64,000 nt of DNA from Glossina fuscipes (GCF_014805625.2 NW_023998422.1:7417772-7481771), one strand, 5' to 3'. Shown: positions 48,848 through 62,655, counted from the stretch's first letter. Notes: generated by a model from the sequence alone, not told the origin. Translations and numbers: made by a program.

Positions 48848-49740
48848 ACTGTATGGGATTAAGTATGTTTTCTGTTTTAGTAAACTCAGGGAATGTTTTC
48901 AGAGCACCTTAGAGTTTTAAATAATTACAAGAAAAATTTTAAATTCCTTGAGTTGACTTTTACACAATATTTTTATCTTATCCAATAAGGCTTACAACGT
49001 ACTAACAAATTTTTCCATTTGGCAAATTGCGATGGAAAATATTTCAATTTTTATCGGTATTTCTTGACGACGATAATTTCGATACCCATGAGATGGCCAA
49101 ATCCGATTATTAAATTCTTAGGTTTAGAACAAAAAATAAGCTTTGAAAAAGAATTTTTCCGCAATTCTACTAGCATATTTTCAAAAACTTACAACAATGG
49201 CATGAAAAAGCTTTTGGAACTTTTACACTTGTTCATTCATTCATTAAACTGTAAATTTCCTCCCAATAGAAAAGCAAACGTTAATAATAAGATTATTTGA
49301 ATTGTCTAATTTACTCAAATTTATAATGCAAGTAGTTATTGATTATCGGTAACATTTTGTTAACTACTGAATTTTAATGACGAAAGTTATCTAAAAAGGA
49401 TGAACACTTGCAAAAAACAGAGTTGTTATAAATACCAACCAAACGTCATCAGTCTAAGAAAAAGAAAAAAAAAACAATTTTTCTATAGTGATTGCGTGTA
49501 ATTTTTCATTTTTTCCACTAAAAAGTTCGTGTCCTTAAAAAACAAACATTAAAAATGAATAACATTTCAAAGGAATACATATAAAATAGGAAAATAAACG
49601 AAGTGAATGAAACGTAAGCGAGAAAAAAGCGAAATATACACAAGAATCTAATTAATTTATATAGCGCCCCCCCTCCACAAGATTGGAGCTTTTTTTGCCT
49701 TGTTTAAATTCAGAAAATTGAGCGAAAAATATTATTCGAA
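48848..49740. promoter_or_regulatory. Divergent intergenic promoter region of HID1 and garz
   Basis: The 893 bp between the two start codons must hold both 5' leaders and promoters. It is AT-rich; I saw no clear TATA box or exact DRE (TATCGATA) by eye. The 49019-49300 frame on the plus strand lacks coding character. Confidence 0.5.
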
Positions 49741-52700
49741 ATGTCGCTGCCCGGTAATGGAATATTTGTGGTGCGTGGTGAAATGTCTACCTTAATGACT
49801 GCGATGCGCCGTGGTACTCGCTGGAGCTCACATCTGTCAGCATACGTGGTATGATTATATTATTTTATACTTTTAGTGTGCTAAAATTTCTTTGTTATAT
49901 TTAAGGATGAAAATAAAGACGGTCTCATGAAATTATTTATGGACTTAAAGCAAGAGTTAAATCGCACGAAAGATCTTCGTTCCATAGAACCCGATATATT
50001 TCTAGCGCCGTTCCTCGAAGTAATACGAACAGATGAAACAACCGGCGCTGTCACCAGTTTGGCTTTATCCGCTATCAACAAATTTTTATCTTATGGTCTG
50101 CTTGGTAATTAATGGTTTCTACTTAATTAATTATAAATTTTAAAGTCACCTGTTAATTTATAGATCCCACTTCGAAAAATTTGGCTATTACTGTCGAAAA
50201 TATAGTAGATGCTGTCACTAATGCACGCTTCATGGTTACTGATCAATCTTCGGATGGTGTTACGCTTTTTCATATAGTGGAAGTTTTGCATACAATAATG
50301 CGCGGACCGGAAGGTTCGGTTTTAACGAACGAAGCTGTTTGCGAAGTTGTGATAAGTTGCCTTAGAATTTGCTTTGATCAAAAGTACAATGAATTGTTAA
50401 GGCGCTCCGCCGAACAGGCACTCAAAGATATGGTTTTACTGCTTTTTATGCGTTTACCACAATTTTCTGAAGATTCTAAAGACACGGGTCTATCGAAAAA
50501 GGTGCAAATGATGACAGCTGCTATCGAAAAAGACAACAAACATACAACTTCTAAGAGAATAATAAAAAATCAAACGAGTCCAGTAAATGACTCCGAGCAT
50601 GAACATAGTTTCAAGAGTTTTGAATTAAGTGTCGAGGAGAAGGAAGAGGAGCGTAAAGTTTCAACAGTATGCGAGCCCGATAAAGATTTTAATAGTCCTT
50701 TTCACACGTTAGCAGATGTTTCCACAAGTCCTGAAGCAATTGCTTCTCAATTGGAAACTTTGTCTTCGGCAGCAACGTTAGATTTTCAAGCCGGGAAAAT
50801 AATCGATTTGCATGATGAGATGATGCAAGCCTCTGTAAATGGGAATGAAATGAAAGAAAATGTGATTGCAGCAAGTAATGAACAACAATCCTCTGAAAAT
50901 ATGGATATAGGGATGAGCACTATGAAATCTGAAGAAAATCTTGAAGAAAAGTCCCATTCACCCTTGGCGCCAGATACGAGTACGATTGCTAACAACGAAT
51001 ACATAAATTCGGTTGGCGTTCGTTTCACTCAGCAAAACTCTATGGATAACTCTGATGGTTTAGCTCCTTTGCTTCCTTATGGATTGCCATGCATACAGCA
51101 GTGTCTTCGCATCTTGATTACACTTTGTGATCCTTTGGATAAACAAAATACCGAGCCTATGATGCATATGGGTCTTAGCTTATTAACTGTAGCTTTCGAA
51201 GTGGGAGCCGATAACATAGGAAAATATGAATCATTACTCCAATTAGTAAAAGACGATTTGTGTCGCAATCTGTTCGCAGTAAGTCGAAAAAATTATAAGC
51301 GATTCTTCTGCAGCCACCATCGACGGATAAACATATCCATAGCACCTACAATGATAAATATTTTCAATCAACAGGAGATGTTATCATTTTCTTTTTAGGG
51401 TTGCAAACTTTCATATCAGTGTTGAATGTATGTTAGGTCATAATGGCTGCGATATAATTTCGTCTTATCACTGTAACTTTAAAACTGATGATTTATGTAA
51501 AAGTGCAAAAGAATTTGGAACACAATTCTTGATGGTGGGCTTTGAAGATTCGCCGAAAGATCGCTGTTGTCGTTGTTTGAAATACCATTTGACAAATCTT
51601 TCAATTTCAGTTAATGAACGTTGAACGTCTGTCTATATTTTCTGCCGATTTGCAATTGTGCTTTTTGCTTTTTGAATCATTACGCGGTCATTTGAAATTC
51701 CAGTTAGAGGCTTACTTGAAAAAAATATGTGAAATAATAGCCAGCGATAATCCTAAAACACCCTACGAAATGCGTGAGCTAGCTTTGGATAATTTATTGC
51801 AGCTTTGGCGCCTTCCCGGCTTTGTTACGGAATTGTACATAAATTATGACTGTGCTTTATATTGCTCCGACTTATTTGAGAATATAACTAACCTTCTGTC
51901 AAAGTATACTTTATCGGCTACAACCGCAGTATATAATACTCATATTATCGCTATGGACACTTTGCTGTCCGTAGTAGATAGTATTGAAAGTAATTGTCTA
52001 CCAATCTGCGATAACAGCGCCATAAATCCAACGCCATTGCCTTCCAACAGGCATTCACGACACAACTCCGATTTAGAAAGCATTGTTATTGGCGACGTAA
52101 ATCCACCCGAAGATTCTAAAGTGGAAAATATTTCCAAATTTATTAATTGCGCGCCACGTTTAGGTTTATCGCCAACCAGTAATTCAACATCTCAGTCGAT
52201 AACGCGGGAATATTTAGCGGAAATTAAGCGCAAGAAAAATACACTCAGACAGGGGACTGAATTATTTAATCAGAAACCGCAAAAGGGTATACAATATCTG
52301 CAAGAGCATGGTATCTTAAAGCCACGCTTGGATCCTCGAGAAGTTGCGCTATTCCTTAGAGAAAATCCAGGATTGGATAAGAAAATGATCGGAGATTATA
52401 TATCTGTTAAGAAGAAAAAGGAAGATGATCCCGACATTCTTATGAATTTTGTAGAAACTTTTAATTTTGTGGGTCTTCGGATAGATCAAGCGTTGCGTTT
52501 ATATTTAGAAAGTTTCCGTCTACCGGGAGAAGCTCCTCTAATATTTATGGTGTTGGAGTATTTCGCAGATCATTGGCATGTAAGCGAAAACTTAAGAAAT
52601 AAATAGTTACACAGAAATAGGTTCAACTATCATTAAACAAATTAAATTTCATCAAATAAACATAAAGCGAATATTGATATGAACAACTAACAAGCGCAGA

Positions 52701-55700
52701 AGTTGTATTGACCGTCTAAATTTGTTATCAGTGTATATGAAGGCTTCATTTCTGATTCATTTATTATCGAAAACAAGTCGCAGTAACATTTGTCTTATGT
52801 CTTATGTCAAGCAACTTCAAAGCACATTATGCTTGTTATCGATGAAATTAGAAAGGCTTTTGATAAAATTATGTTTTAATATTTTAAGAATATATTCTAT
52901 TTTGATTATGTATTTATAAAGAAACAAAATGGGGAACCTTTTGCCAATAATGATGCAGCTTTTAAATTGGCCTATGCTGTTATTATGCTAAATATGGATC
53001 AACACAATTTAAATGCTAAACGTAGAAATCAACCGATGACTCAAGAGGGATTCCTTAAGAATTTACGAGGCCTTAATGGAAAGGGCGATTTCAATCAAGA
53101 TATGCTGGCTTCGATCTTTAATTCCATTAAGTAAGTTCTTCAATATCATTAAATTTTTCATTATTGATGAAATTTTTTTTTTTTTCAGGAACGAAGAAAT
53201 TGTTGTGCCGGCTGAACAAACTGGTTTGGTGCGCGAGAATTACTTGTGGAAAGTTTTGTTGAGACGGGGCGTGGGTCCAGACGGCACCTTCAGCTATGCC
53301 CAAGATTCCAATTATGATATGGAAATATTTAAAATTATTTGGGGACCTTCTCTTAGCGCATTAAGTTTCATGTTTGATAAGAGTAGCGATAATGGTTATC
53401 AACGTACTTTAACTGGTATGATGATCATAATCCGTTTCCCCTAAGCAGTATGCAGTTGTTAAAAAAATCTTGTGCTTAACAGGTTTTACGAAATGTGCTG
53501 GAATTTCTTTCTATTATGATCTACATGAGGATTTTGATGCTCTCGTCTTGACTTTATGCAAATTTACTACACTTTTGCCGTCGGCCCAGCAAGAAGTTAC
53601 CTCTCCTACCTTTAATGAAATTGTTCAAGCGGTGAATTTTGGATTGAATCCGAAAGCCCAAGCAGCTATGCGAACTGTATTCGCTTTGGTTCACGATTAT
53701 GGCGACTGTTTGCATGAAAGTTGGCGTCAAATATTGGAATTATATCTGCAATTATTCCGTTTGAAGTTGTTGCCGAAAACACTGATGGAAGTAGAAGATT
53801 TTTGTGAGCCGAGTGGCAAAACGCAGCTAATTTTGGAGAAGCCTGCTCAAAAACAAGAATCTGGTTTATTTTCTAGTTTGTATTCTTATCTCTCGTCGGA
53901 CGGTCAACGTGAGCCTTCATTTGAGGAACGAGAATGTATAAAAATTGCTAAAAAATGTATAAAAGAGTGTCAACTGGATCAGCAATCTACATTCGTGCAT
54001 CTAAAATCGTTACAAGAACTTATAAAACATGTTCTAGCCTTTTTAAAAGCTCCATCAGTGCACAAGTCAATCAGTTTGCCTTATGCCGAGGATGTTGTCG
54101 TATTTTGGATGGAGTTTTTAGTGAAGATCGTAATCTATAATCGAGATCGCATGATTCCACTTTGGACGCCAGTAAGAGATCAAATGTATTTATTGTTGAT
54201 GGGAGGAGCTTCATGCAGTTATGATTACTTGCTAGGGCGTGGTGTAGTAGCTTTACTTAAACTGGCTATATATTTAATGTGTAATGAAGAATTATGCCCT
54301 TCGGTCTTGGATTCATTGAAAATGTTACTGATGTTGAAACCCGCCGTAATTCTACGGATTTCGAAGCAAATATCCATCGGAATGTATGAATTACTTAAAA
54401 CTTCTGCCCATAATATACACACGAAACAGGATTGGCAGATAATATTTACTCTTCTGGAATGTGTAGGTGCAGGAGTCGAACCGCCAGATATTGAAGATGC
54501 TACTCTACCCATTCCTAATGGTTTCAGTGCCAAATCAGATGGCGCTTTGAGTAGTGAGGATGATTCCGGTTTACCTGATAGAGGTTATACATCTGACTCG
54601 GAAATTACGAATAAACAAATGGTACCTAAAGAAAAGCTCCAACCTAATTCAAATACAAGCAGCCCTTTTCCATCAAGTCCCGCTAGTGAAAATTGGATTT
54701 TAATCAATAAGGATACTGATTTGAATGCTTTATCAAGGCCTCAATCCCCTCCTACATCGAGCTTAAACGGGTCAATTCCTTCTCTTAATGGGCTTGTATA
54801 CAACTGTAAACTATCCGAACACTCTCCTCTTGCGCTGTTTAAATGTTGGGATACCTTAGCATTTATTGTGCGTAACGTTGCTCATATAACTCCATACAAT
54901 TTTGAGTCGTGCGTACGATGCATACGCACTTTTGTGGAGGCATGTCGTGACGGCGGATTCAAGCAGAGATATAAAAACGAGTTGGCCGCAGCCTCGGGTT
55001 GGCAACAGAAAAAGAGAAACTCTCATAAAAGGCAAGAACGCTCAAATGAGCGACGTCATTTGACTGCGCAAGAATTTGGAAATTACGATCAACGCATCGA
55101 TTGCGAGGAGAATGATGAAATTGATTTAGCTCAGCGTTATGAGACATTATCGATACAACTTTTGGATTTAATGTATACGTTGTACACCCGTACCGCCCAA
55201 ATATTCCGCTATTGGGCTGAAGAAGGTAGTGAAGTTCCTCAATTCTCTGGTCCAAGATTATGGGCTCAAGGCTGGTGTCCTCTGTTGCAAGGCATAGCAC
55301 GTTTGGCAACCGACCGTCGCCGGGAGGTGCGCACCTACGCAATTTCTTGTTTACAACAACGAGCTTTATTGGTACATGATCTGCAGACACTCTCTGGTAG
55401 TGAATGGGCTTCTTGTTTCCATCAGGTTTTATTCCCTCTATTAAACGAGCTGTTACCTGATAGTCCAGCTGTAGCGCATTTGGATTGTGTGCTTTTAGAG
55501 GAATCACGTATACGTACTGCCACCATTATGTCTAAAGTATTTTTGCATCATTTAAATCCTTTAATTGAATTGGGCGAGGTCTTTAACGAACTTTGGATAA
55601 ATATATTGGATTATATAGAGAAATTCATGCAAGTCGGGTCGGACATGCTGTCCGAGCAGATGCAGGAGATCCTCAAAAATATGCTGCTAGTTATGCACTC

Positions 55701-56018
55701 GGTACGCGTGTTTCATAACCAAGATGGAAGTTTACATTTGGCTTTGTGGCAACTGACTTGGAAACGTATTGGGGATTTTCTACCGAATTTAAAAGATGAA
55801 TTATTCCACGACGAAGGTAAGCCTACATCACTACGTCTATAAATTATTTTCAATACTTTTTTTTTTTACCTTACATTTAAGGTAAATTTGAACAAGCTTT
55901 GCGTGGTATTTTATTGCAAAATAAATATGAACAAAGTCTCAAGCAATTGAAATTTCGTGAACAAGATATTTCGAAAAGCTTAATTAAATCATTAAAAATG
56001 AAATCAACCAATCAATAA
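49741..56018 (+). CDS. garz: Gartenzwerg / GBF1, large Arf guanine-nucleotide exchange factor
   Basis: Golgi-associated Sec7-domain GEF that activates Arf1 for COPI coat assembly and secretion; the usual brefeldin-A target. Exons 49741-49848, 49906-50104, 50164-51278, 51611-52579, 52922-53130, 53189-53415, 53483-55816, 55882-56018; 5298 nt, 1765 residues, close to family size. Visible: N-terminal DCB ([33 protein letters not shown]), acidic low-complexity insert, HUS domain with its box (ELYINYDC, about 549-556), Sec7 (about 693-885) with the FRLPGEAP loop whose Glu is about residue 781 and [12 protein letters not shown], then long HDS region and [22 protein letters not shown]. The last exon encodes a short tail ([19 protein letters not shown]). 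The start is the first ATG in a good context. AATAAA at 56014-56019 overlaps the stop; a second follows at about 56030. Confidence 0.96.
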
Positions 56019-56479
56019 AGCGCACTAACGAAATAAAAATTAATTCATATATATATATATATATATATACATACGTATAAGTGTATATATGTATTTATAT
56101 TTTATATATTATATATTTGTATATTATATGTGTATATGTACATATAGATATATATTTTCGATTAATACGAAAACTATCTTATGCCTTTTATATATATGTA
56201 TTTGAAGAGGGCGCGATTCGTCTCCGCAATAATCATTTTGGTCTCTCTCTCGAAGGATAATCCCCTCTTTGAGTTTATAATCTTAAAAATTAACCGGCTT
56301 CTCTTTTGTTGTTGCTGATGTACACAAAAAATAAAATTAATTTTCTGGTTATATTTTCGTTTGAAATTTTACGCTATCAAAGCCATATTTTGATTACCGT
56401 CTAGCGTGTAAGAAAGCAACTCTGATTTCACACAACGTTTGATATTTGATCTAGTGAATCGAATTCCTAAGTCTCAACT

Positions 56480-56830
56480 AAGTCTCAGCGAATTTTTTTT
56501 TTATATTTACATACGTTCACAATTAAGAAGTATGTATGTAGAAGAATGTATGAAGACCTTCTGCATCCATTTAAATTGGCCGTCCGTCTGTCTGTCCGTC
56601 CGCCTGCCTTCTTCTTTTGTTCAACATACAGAACGCTATTTTTGAGATATTCCGATGAAAATCGATATATTGTCATGCTTGGCCAACAGCAAACGCAGTT
56701 AAAAATGGTTCGGATCTGACCACTTCTTTGACCACTTTCCATACAATACTTTATTTTGGAAATAGTTACATATAACTCTTTAAGGTGGTGTAGGGTAAAT
56801 AATGGTCGGCCGCGACCTCCTACTATAGTG
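56480..56830 (+). repeat. Dispersed repeat family A copy
   Basis: Contains GGCCGTCCGTCTGTCTGTCC, TTTGAGATATTCCGATGAAA, AAAAATGGTTCGGATCTGAC, TTGACCACTTTCCATACAAT and the end motif GTGTAGGGTAAATAATGGTC with CGGCCGCGACC, in the same order as the 6.3-kb and 14.8-kb copies. Confidence 0.6.
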
Positions 56831-56989
56831 CATTCATTTGTTTTACATGGCTAGCTTTCGTAAAGTGTAAGCATTGTATTGTTTGATCCATAGGGAATTG
56901 TAGAGTGGAAACCATGTCACTTTTTTATAGCTATAAGCCGCTCGGATATATCTGTGCGAATTTTCGTAATATGAAGATAGACCATCCTT

Positions 56990-57200
56990 TTCAATCGCCT
57001 TTCAACCCCGTCAATCGGATCTGAAATATATTCTGATCAATTTAAGATCGCCCCTCCGCTTGTTAGCCTTATCTTTCCCGATTCAACATACAGACGTCGA
57101 ATTTTCGACATAATTGGAAGAAATTCGGTGCACTAGTATATCTTATCCGAATTTGAGCCCTGCTGTCTATGACCTCGAAAAAACAATATTTATACGATTT
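56990..57200 (+). repeat. Family A-related fragment
   Basis: CAATTTAAGATCGCCCCTCCG, TTCAACATACAGACG, AATTTTCGACATAATTGG and AATTCGGTGCACTAGTATATC are diverged versions of the family-A core. Flanking sequence to 58376 shows no gene. Confidence 0.4.
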
Positions 57201-58376
57201 CCCTTTGAATTGAAATTACAAAAAATTTGGATGGAATGGAAGCATTTGTCGAAAATCCCTTTTATATAATTGTTTCCATATTTTATGGTAAATGTTGGTC
57301 AAGAATCTTGTCGTAAAGTTTTTTGCACAGCCGCTCACATACAAAAGAAAGACTTCATTTGGCAAACAATTATAATGAAAATAATTTTTGGCTTTTTATG
57401 ATGAAAATCGTATTAGGCTAAACGATATAGACTACTTTGTGGCCGTCTTTGACTTTGATTGTAATGCTTTAGCTTGGCAACTTTGAAACTCTCTTTCGCC
57501 TGTTTAGGTTTATTCGTTGGGATTATTGTGACAGTAGATGCCTCTTTGGGGCAGTCGGTTCTTCGCTATAGTTGCTTGCTTGAAGAAAGCTTGCGATTAT
57601 TATATTTTTCAAATTGTTTGCCTAAATTTCAACAAAATTTCATTCGATGGCGTTCTAGGTGAGGGGAGCCAAATTTGGGAAAACTTTAAATTAATTTTAT
57701 TAATTCTGGATGGCTAAGAAACCGTAGTATTGGATTAGTATCGCTATTGTCGTGACTAGATTGTTCCCAAAAATAAAATAAAAATGTAGTTATATATATA
57801 TATATATATATTTCGAGGTTCAGGGCAAGGCAAGGTAAACAAAAAAGAACTATTTACTCAGTTCAGTTGGAAAAATTTTTGCTTATTCTGTCGGGATTAT
57901 ATGTGAAAGCAACTTTTGGAAAATTTTTTCACCAAACTTTTTTTTGGAACTATCTTCAGGAGATAGTAAGTTTTTCAAAGTTGCTTCAGTCTTTCTTCAT
58001 TTGTTTTGGCGGTGTTTGTGGCCCGTTAGTTTTTTACAAGATCGTTTAAATCACGTTGTGAAAGTACCTATGCAAGATTTTGATTTCTTACCTCACTTTT
58101 GTTGTTGTAAAGCATATCCAATTCACTTTGGTGGAAATAACTATAGGTTGTCCTAATTTGTAGCTCGTGGAAAACAATTAGAATACGCACTTTTCAGAGT
58201 CTTTCTATATATCATAATTAAAAGCCCTTACAAATTGTTAGAAACATTATATGCTTTATACCGCATTTGCCGAAATTGAGATGCGCCCGATATTCATAAA
58301 GTTTAATTATCAGTTTCATGTTTTAATGTTTTTCCTTTCATGTTCAACAACAACAGAAAGTAATCGAACACAAGTA

Positions 58377-59766
58377 ATGGCGCACATTAAAAACAACATC
58401 AACACTGCTTTAACATCACAAAAATCTACGATAACAACAATGGCAACAACAACAACAACAACAGCTATGAGCAAAAATTTAAACAACAACAGCCACATTA
58501 ACAATTTGACGCCATCAGTAATTGTTTTGCCGCAACAAAATCAACAAATCGCAGAGCAAACGTCACCGTTGAATTCACCTATGGAATCACCCCGACATAG
58601 CATAATTTTACAACCACCGAGTGCAGATTTGCTGCAGCAACCCATTATTTTAGGTCAGGTTAGTAAAGGATTTGCAAGCTTCTAAAATACTTAACTAAGT
58701 CAATGCAATATTTTTCCAGATACCTCCTACTCAATTAGAAAATATGCCATTTATAGTCCCTTACCAGGAAACTACAATTTCACAAATGACTAATCCGGAG
58801 CTACCCAGTACATCTATGGCGTCTTTAAATAATCGAACAGACCTTCGCAGCACTCCTGAAAATGAGTCTACAATCCCGACAACCACCACTACAAACACTA
58901 TAAGAACAAACGTTAGCAGTAGACCCACATCGTCGCGAACTCAAGGGCGTTCACTTCCATTAAGTTCGACTTGGATTGATAATGATATGAATAATATATC
59001 TACGGGAAACAGTCTTTCCTTTTCCATAGAATTGCCGGACACGTCAACTGATTTAAATGATATGTATTGTAACCGTCGCCATTCCGATGCCAATCAAAGA
59101 AGGCGACGAGCCAATCATGAATCTGAAAATGATCAAAATAATATAAAGCATTTGGTGCGAGAACACTACAATCACTGCTTTCAACGACACCAGCAATATC
59201 AAGAGCAAGAGCAACAAAAAACCCAACAACAAAAGGAAGCGTCGAATACGTCCAGCAGATTGGATACGTCTACTAGTCTATTGAACTCATCTTTGCTTGG
59301 TGGTGATGAGGTTCTTACACTGGCGGAGAGCGAAAGTGAATTTATGGCACTTCAAGGTGTTGAAGAAGATGTTAAGTTGCCATTGAGTCACTTAACGACG
59401 AGCAATGCTTACCCATCTTTGACAAAGCAACCTAATCCCGTTATTGTGCATAGTTTTACACCGCTCTTTGTGCCGCCTTCAGCTGCGCAAAGCGGCACTG
59501 ATATCTACGAGGAATATGTGCAAAATCCTTACAATTTGACGTTGCAACAAACACCGTTGCCAGAAGTTAGCTTGGTAAGTATAGAACAGTCTCATCGTGA
59601 AACGGAACAAATAGTACAACAATTTGAGCAACGCGACCGACAACATGAGCAGGCACACCAACCGCAACCAGAACAAGAGCAACAGGATCGAAGGCATCCA
59701 CGGCCGCCAGCAATAACTAGAAGTCAAACTCCCAACATTTTAAATTATTTTACGAATACAATTTAA
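58377..59766 (+). CDS. Low-complexity Gln/Thr/Asn-rich protein of unknown function
   Basis: Two exons, 58377-58658 and 58720-59766, 1329 nt, 442 residues. The start ATG GCG CAC follows a T-rich stretch and a CAACAACAG that looks like a splice acceptor about 18 bp upstream, so an upstream leader exon, or further coding exons, is likely. N-terminal part: Thr run (ATTTTTTAMSKN), Asn, then SPLNSPMESPRHS (proline-directed phosphorylation-like SP sites). Middle: RRHSDANQRRRRANHES, a basic patch, and a short more ordered block (IKHLVREHYNHCFQRH). Later: acidic Glu/Leu-rich EVLTLAESESEFMALQGVEED, FTPLFVPPSAAQSG, and a Gln/Glu/His-rich coiled region ending RSQTPNILNYFTNTI. No catalytic domain or zinc finger is visible; mostly disordered. 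A nuclear or adaptor role is only a guess. Poly(A)-like AATAAA near 60125-60130. Confidence 0.7.
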
Positions 59767-62591
59767 CCAAATTCTGTACCACTGGATTAGAGAATTTGTT
59801 ATAGATAATTATGAAATCTTCATCACTGTTTTCAATCTTCTGTTTACTTTATTTTTTGGTTTATTAATGTTAAAGAGGGTGGAATTTTGGAATTTTGGAA
59901 AGGTATCGATCGCCCTATGATGAACATTCCGCCCTACCTTTTGTTGATTTGCAAGAATACATTCTCAAGAGTTACGATTTGTTTCATAACTAAATAATCT
60001 CTGGTTTGCGAGGAGAGAAATATTTAATCAAAACGATGTGTGTGCATTAAAACATTAGTTATGAACAAAAAATATTAAATGAAATACGATCGTATGTAAA
60101 TAGAAAGAAACTGTCAAATATATCAAATAAATAAATATACATGTATTTAAAGTAATAATTATAAAATAGAAATGCGATAAATTATATAAAACGAGATTAA
60201 TTAAATAAGCTTTTATTTGAGGGGATGAAGAAATGGAAAATAAATTTTTCCCAGATTCAACATTACGCAATTGGGTACAGGAGCTTATGGCCCCTAAGAT
60301 ACGTAGGTAATTCATTTTCTCATAACCCCAAACCCGAAACTTATCTATCTATGTGATAGACGGTGAGTGATCCTGGGAAAAGATTTATTCTTCACTTTTC
60401 ATTTCACTCAAACGAAAGCTTATATTCAAGCAGATTTTCAATTTACATCCATTATTGTTGAATGGTGCGACCATTTTGGAATTCTTATTGCAAAATATTT
60501 CCTTATTACTTTTGCAAACCTTACTTGAAACAGAGTGCTAAGAAGTTCATTAGAAATCACGGGCCGAAGGAAGGAGACCGTACCTAAAGTAGGGTACAGC
60601 TTGAGCCAAGGCTTATGATCTACCCTTTCGATAAGTACGTTTCGGTCGTCCTTTTGTTCTTATAAGCGTAAAGAGCGTGCACTTCTTTCAGATGTAACTA
60701 TCTGTGGAGTGCCCGTGGGACAAAAATTTAAATCACCCCATATCTCCCGAACTATCTAGCTCAGCAATGAGACGCTCGTCCGTCTTTAAAGCCTACGATC
60801 CTCCACTTAAGGGTAAAAATAATAAAGTCAGTAGTTCGATATTCAGGCAGACAGTAAGGATTTAGAGGCGTGGCCGTTGCGCAAAGGGGAGTAAATGCGA
60901 CTCTCTCGTAAAATGCGGACTTCAAGAGTGAAGTAAACCCAAGCAGTAATGGCAATAGGGAGATCATAGATGCGCCTATTCTCACCTCCACGCGGTTCCC
61001 GCCTGGCGGGTGGGGCGAAGAGAGATTTTCTTCCTCAGCAGATCATTGTTGACCATGTGGTAGAGATTCTTTGTGAAGTCTTTTGGCTAACGAATTAGGA
61101 TTCCTGGGGATTATCTCCTATTGAAAGTTAGATCAGAGTGAAAAAAGGAAAAAATAATAATATACAAATAGGGTCTTCGTCTTCTAGCAGAGACCTCCAA
61201 CTTTCTTCTATTCTATTTCATCTTTTTCTAACCTTACTTTGAGGGGTTCTTATAATTTACAGTCAATAAATATTCGTAACAATAAGCAAACACAACATAG
61301 TGAAAACGAGCGGCCTGGCTGGTAAAATTAATCTAAAAAATCAGAATTGCTGTCTCATTCACTTAGATATTGCTTATCGGCAATGAGTTCTCTGTTTGAT
61401 GAACAATGGCTGCCCCTCGTTTTTGCTATTCCTTGAGCAAACTTTTGTGCTTCTTTTTTACGCTGATTTTACTCTGCACAAAAACCGAATACTTTCTCTT
61501 TGGAGACAAATACTAATCACAAATGCCTTCAAGAGTCGCGTTTGCCATTGTTCGACATCTAGTTTGGATTATTGATATATTGCTACTGTTTCACTTACGT
61601 AGGCCACACTGGGCTATTGACACACTTCTTGATTAACATATCTTTTGGTCTACGTGAAATTATCTTTTCGATCCACGTTCCAATTCTTAGGGAGATGTGA
61701 AGGTATGCCTCGTTTCATAGGATGCCTTTTTTTAAAGGATGAATTAATATTCCGCCTACAATCGCCGATGCTTTGGGAAAAATTGAAAAAACTCGTGACT
61801 CGCATATATTTGAATAATGAATTACATTAAAATTTTATCTGCAGACAATGGAGGTGTGGAAGCACGAATTTAACATATCACTTGCTTGTATTTCCCAGCA
61901 ATTATGCGAACATATCTTGAGCCACGTTCGCACTGTCAACATTTTCAACGCGAACGACTAAACATGTTTACAAAAATTACTCAATTGCTTTACCTTTCGA
62001 GTTTGTCCTATCAATAAAGCAACAGCACTAACACAGTCAAACTGTTAAGCGTTTCTGACGAATGTTTTTCAATTGTGGTAACGAATTGAATGACATATTT
62101 TTAGTTTTACTTGCGTTCCCTCAACAAAGGATTGTCAAGCTTATGTTCTTTTTCGGACTAATATCGTCCCTAAGGGAAAGTGTAGAAATGTCATTTTTAT
62201 CTATCTTAAGAGCAACTATATTGACATTTTATATTGCCATTGAAGGCTTTTATTAGTTTTCGCTATCAAAACCATTTGTGCGTTGACATCATATTTTAAT
62301 CAACATCTGATGAAGATGTATTTCATACAATTTGATATAAATCGCTACATATCAAGAGCGTTTCATTTCCTCTTAATATATAAACCTATCAAGCAGAAAG
62401 CAAATTTGTCATGAGAAAGGACAACAAGCATCTTTATTACATTATCATAATATCTTAAATGTTAAAGTACTGAGTATTACTATAAGAATATTTCTCTTCC
62501 ATTAGGTTGTTTTGTATAGATTCTCCTCATTAGTAGGCTTGCGCTACTTGCGGTACAGGATATATTCAGTTTGCATGGATGTATTCGCAAC

Positions 62592-62655
<64 letters not shown>

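Larger units (their letters stand above)
56019..58376. other. Intergenic, no gene seen
   Basis: AT-rich; TA repeats at 56047-56070 and 57790-57811, and family-A fragments. An upstream non-coding exon of the Q/T-rich gene could lie here, but no ATG-led frame with splice support was found; frames 57474-57662 and 57944-58156 lack coding character. Confidence 0.5.

Noticed and set aside
57474..57662. Frame with a signal-peptide-like start
   Set aside because: Starts at TTG, no splice support, and no neighbouring exons.
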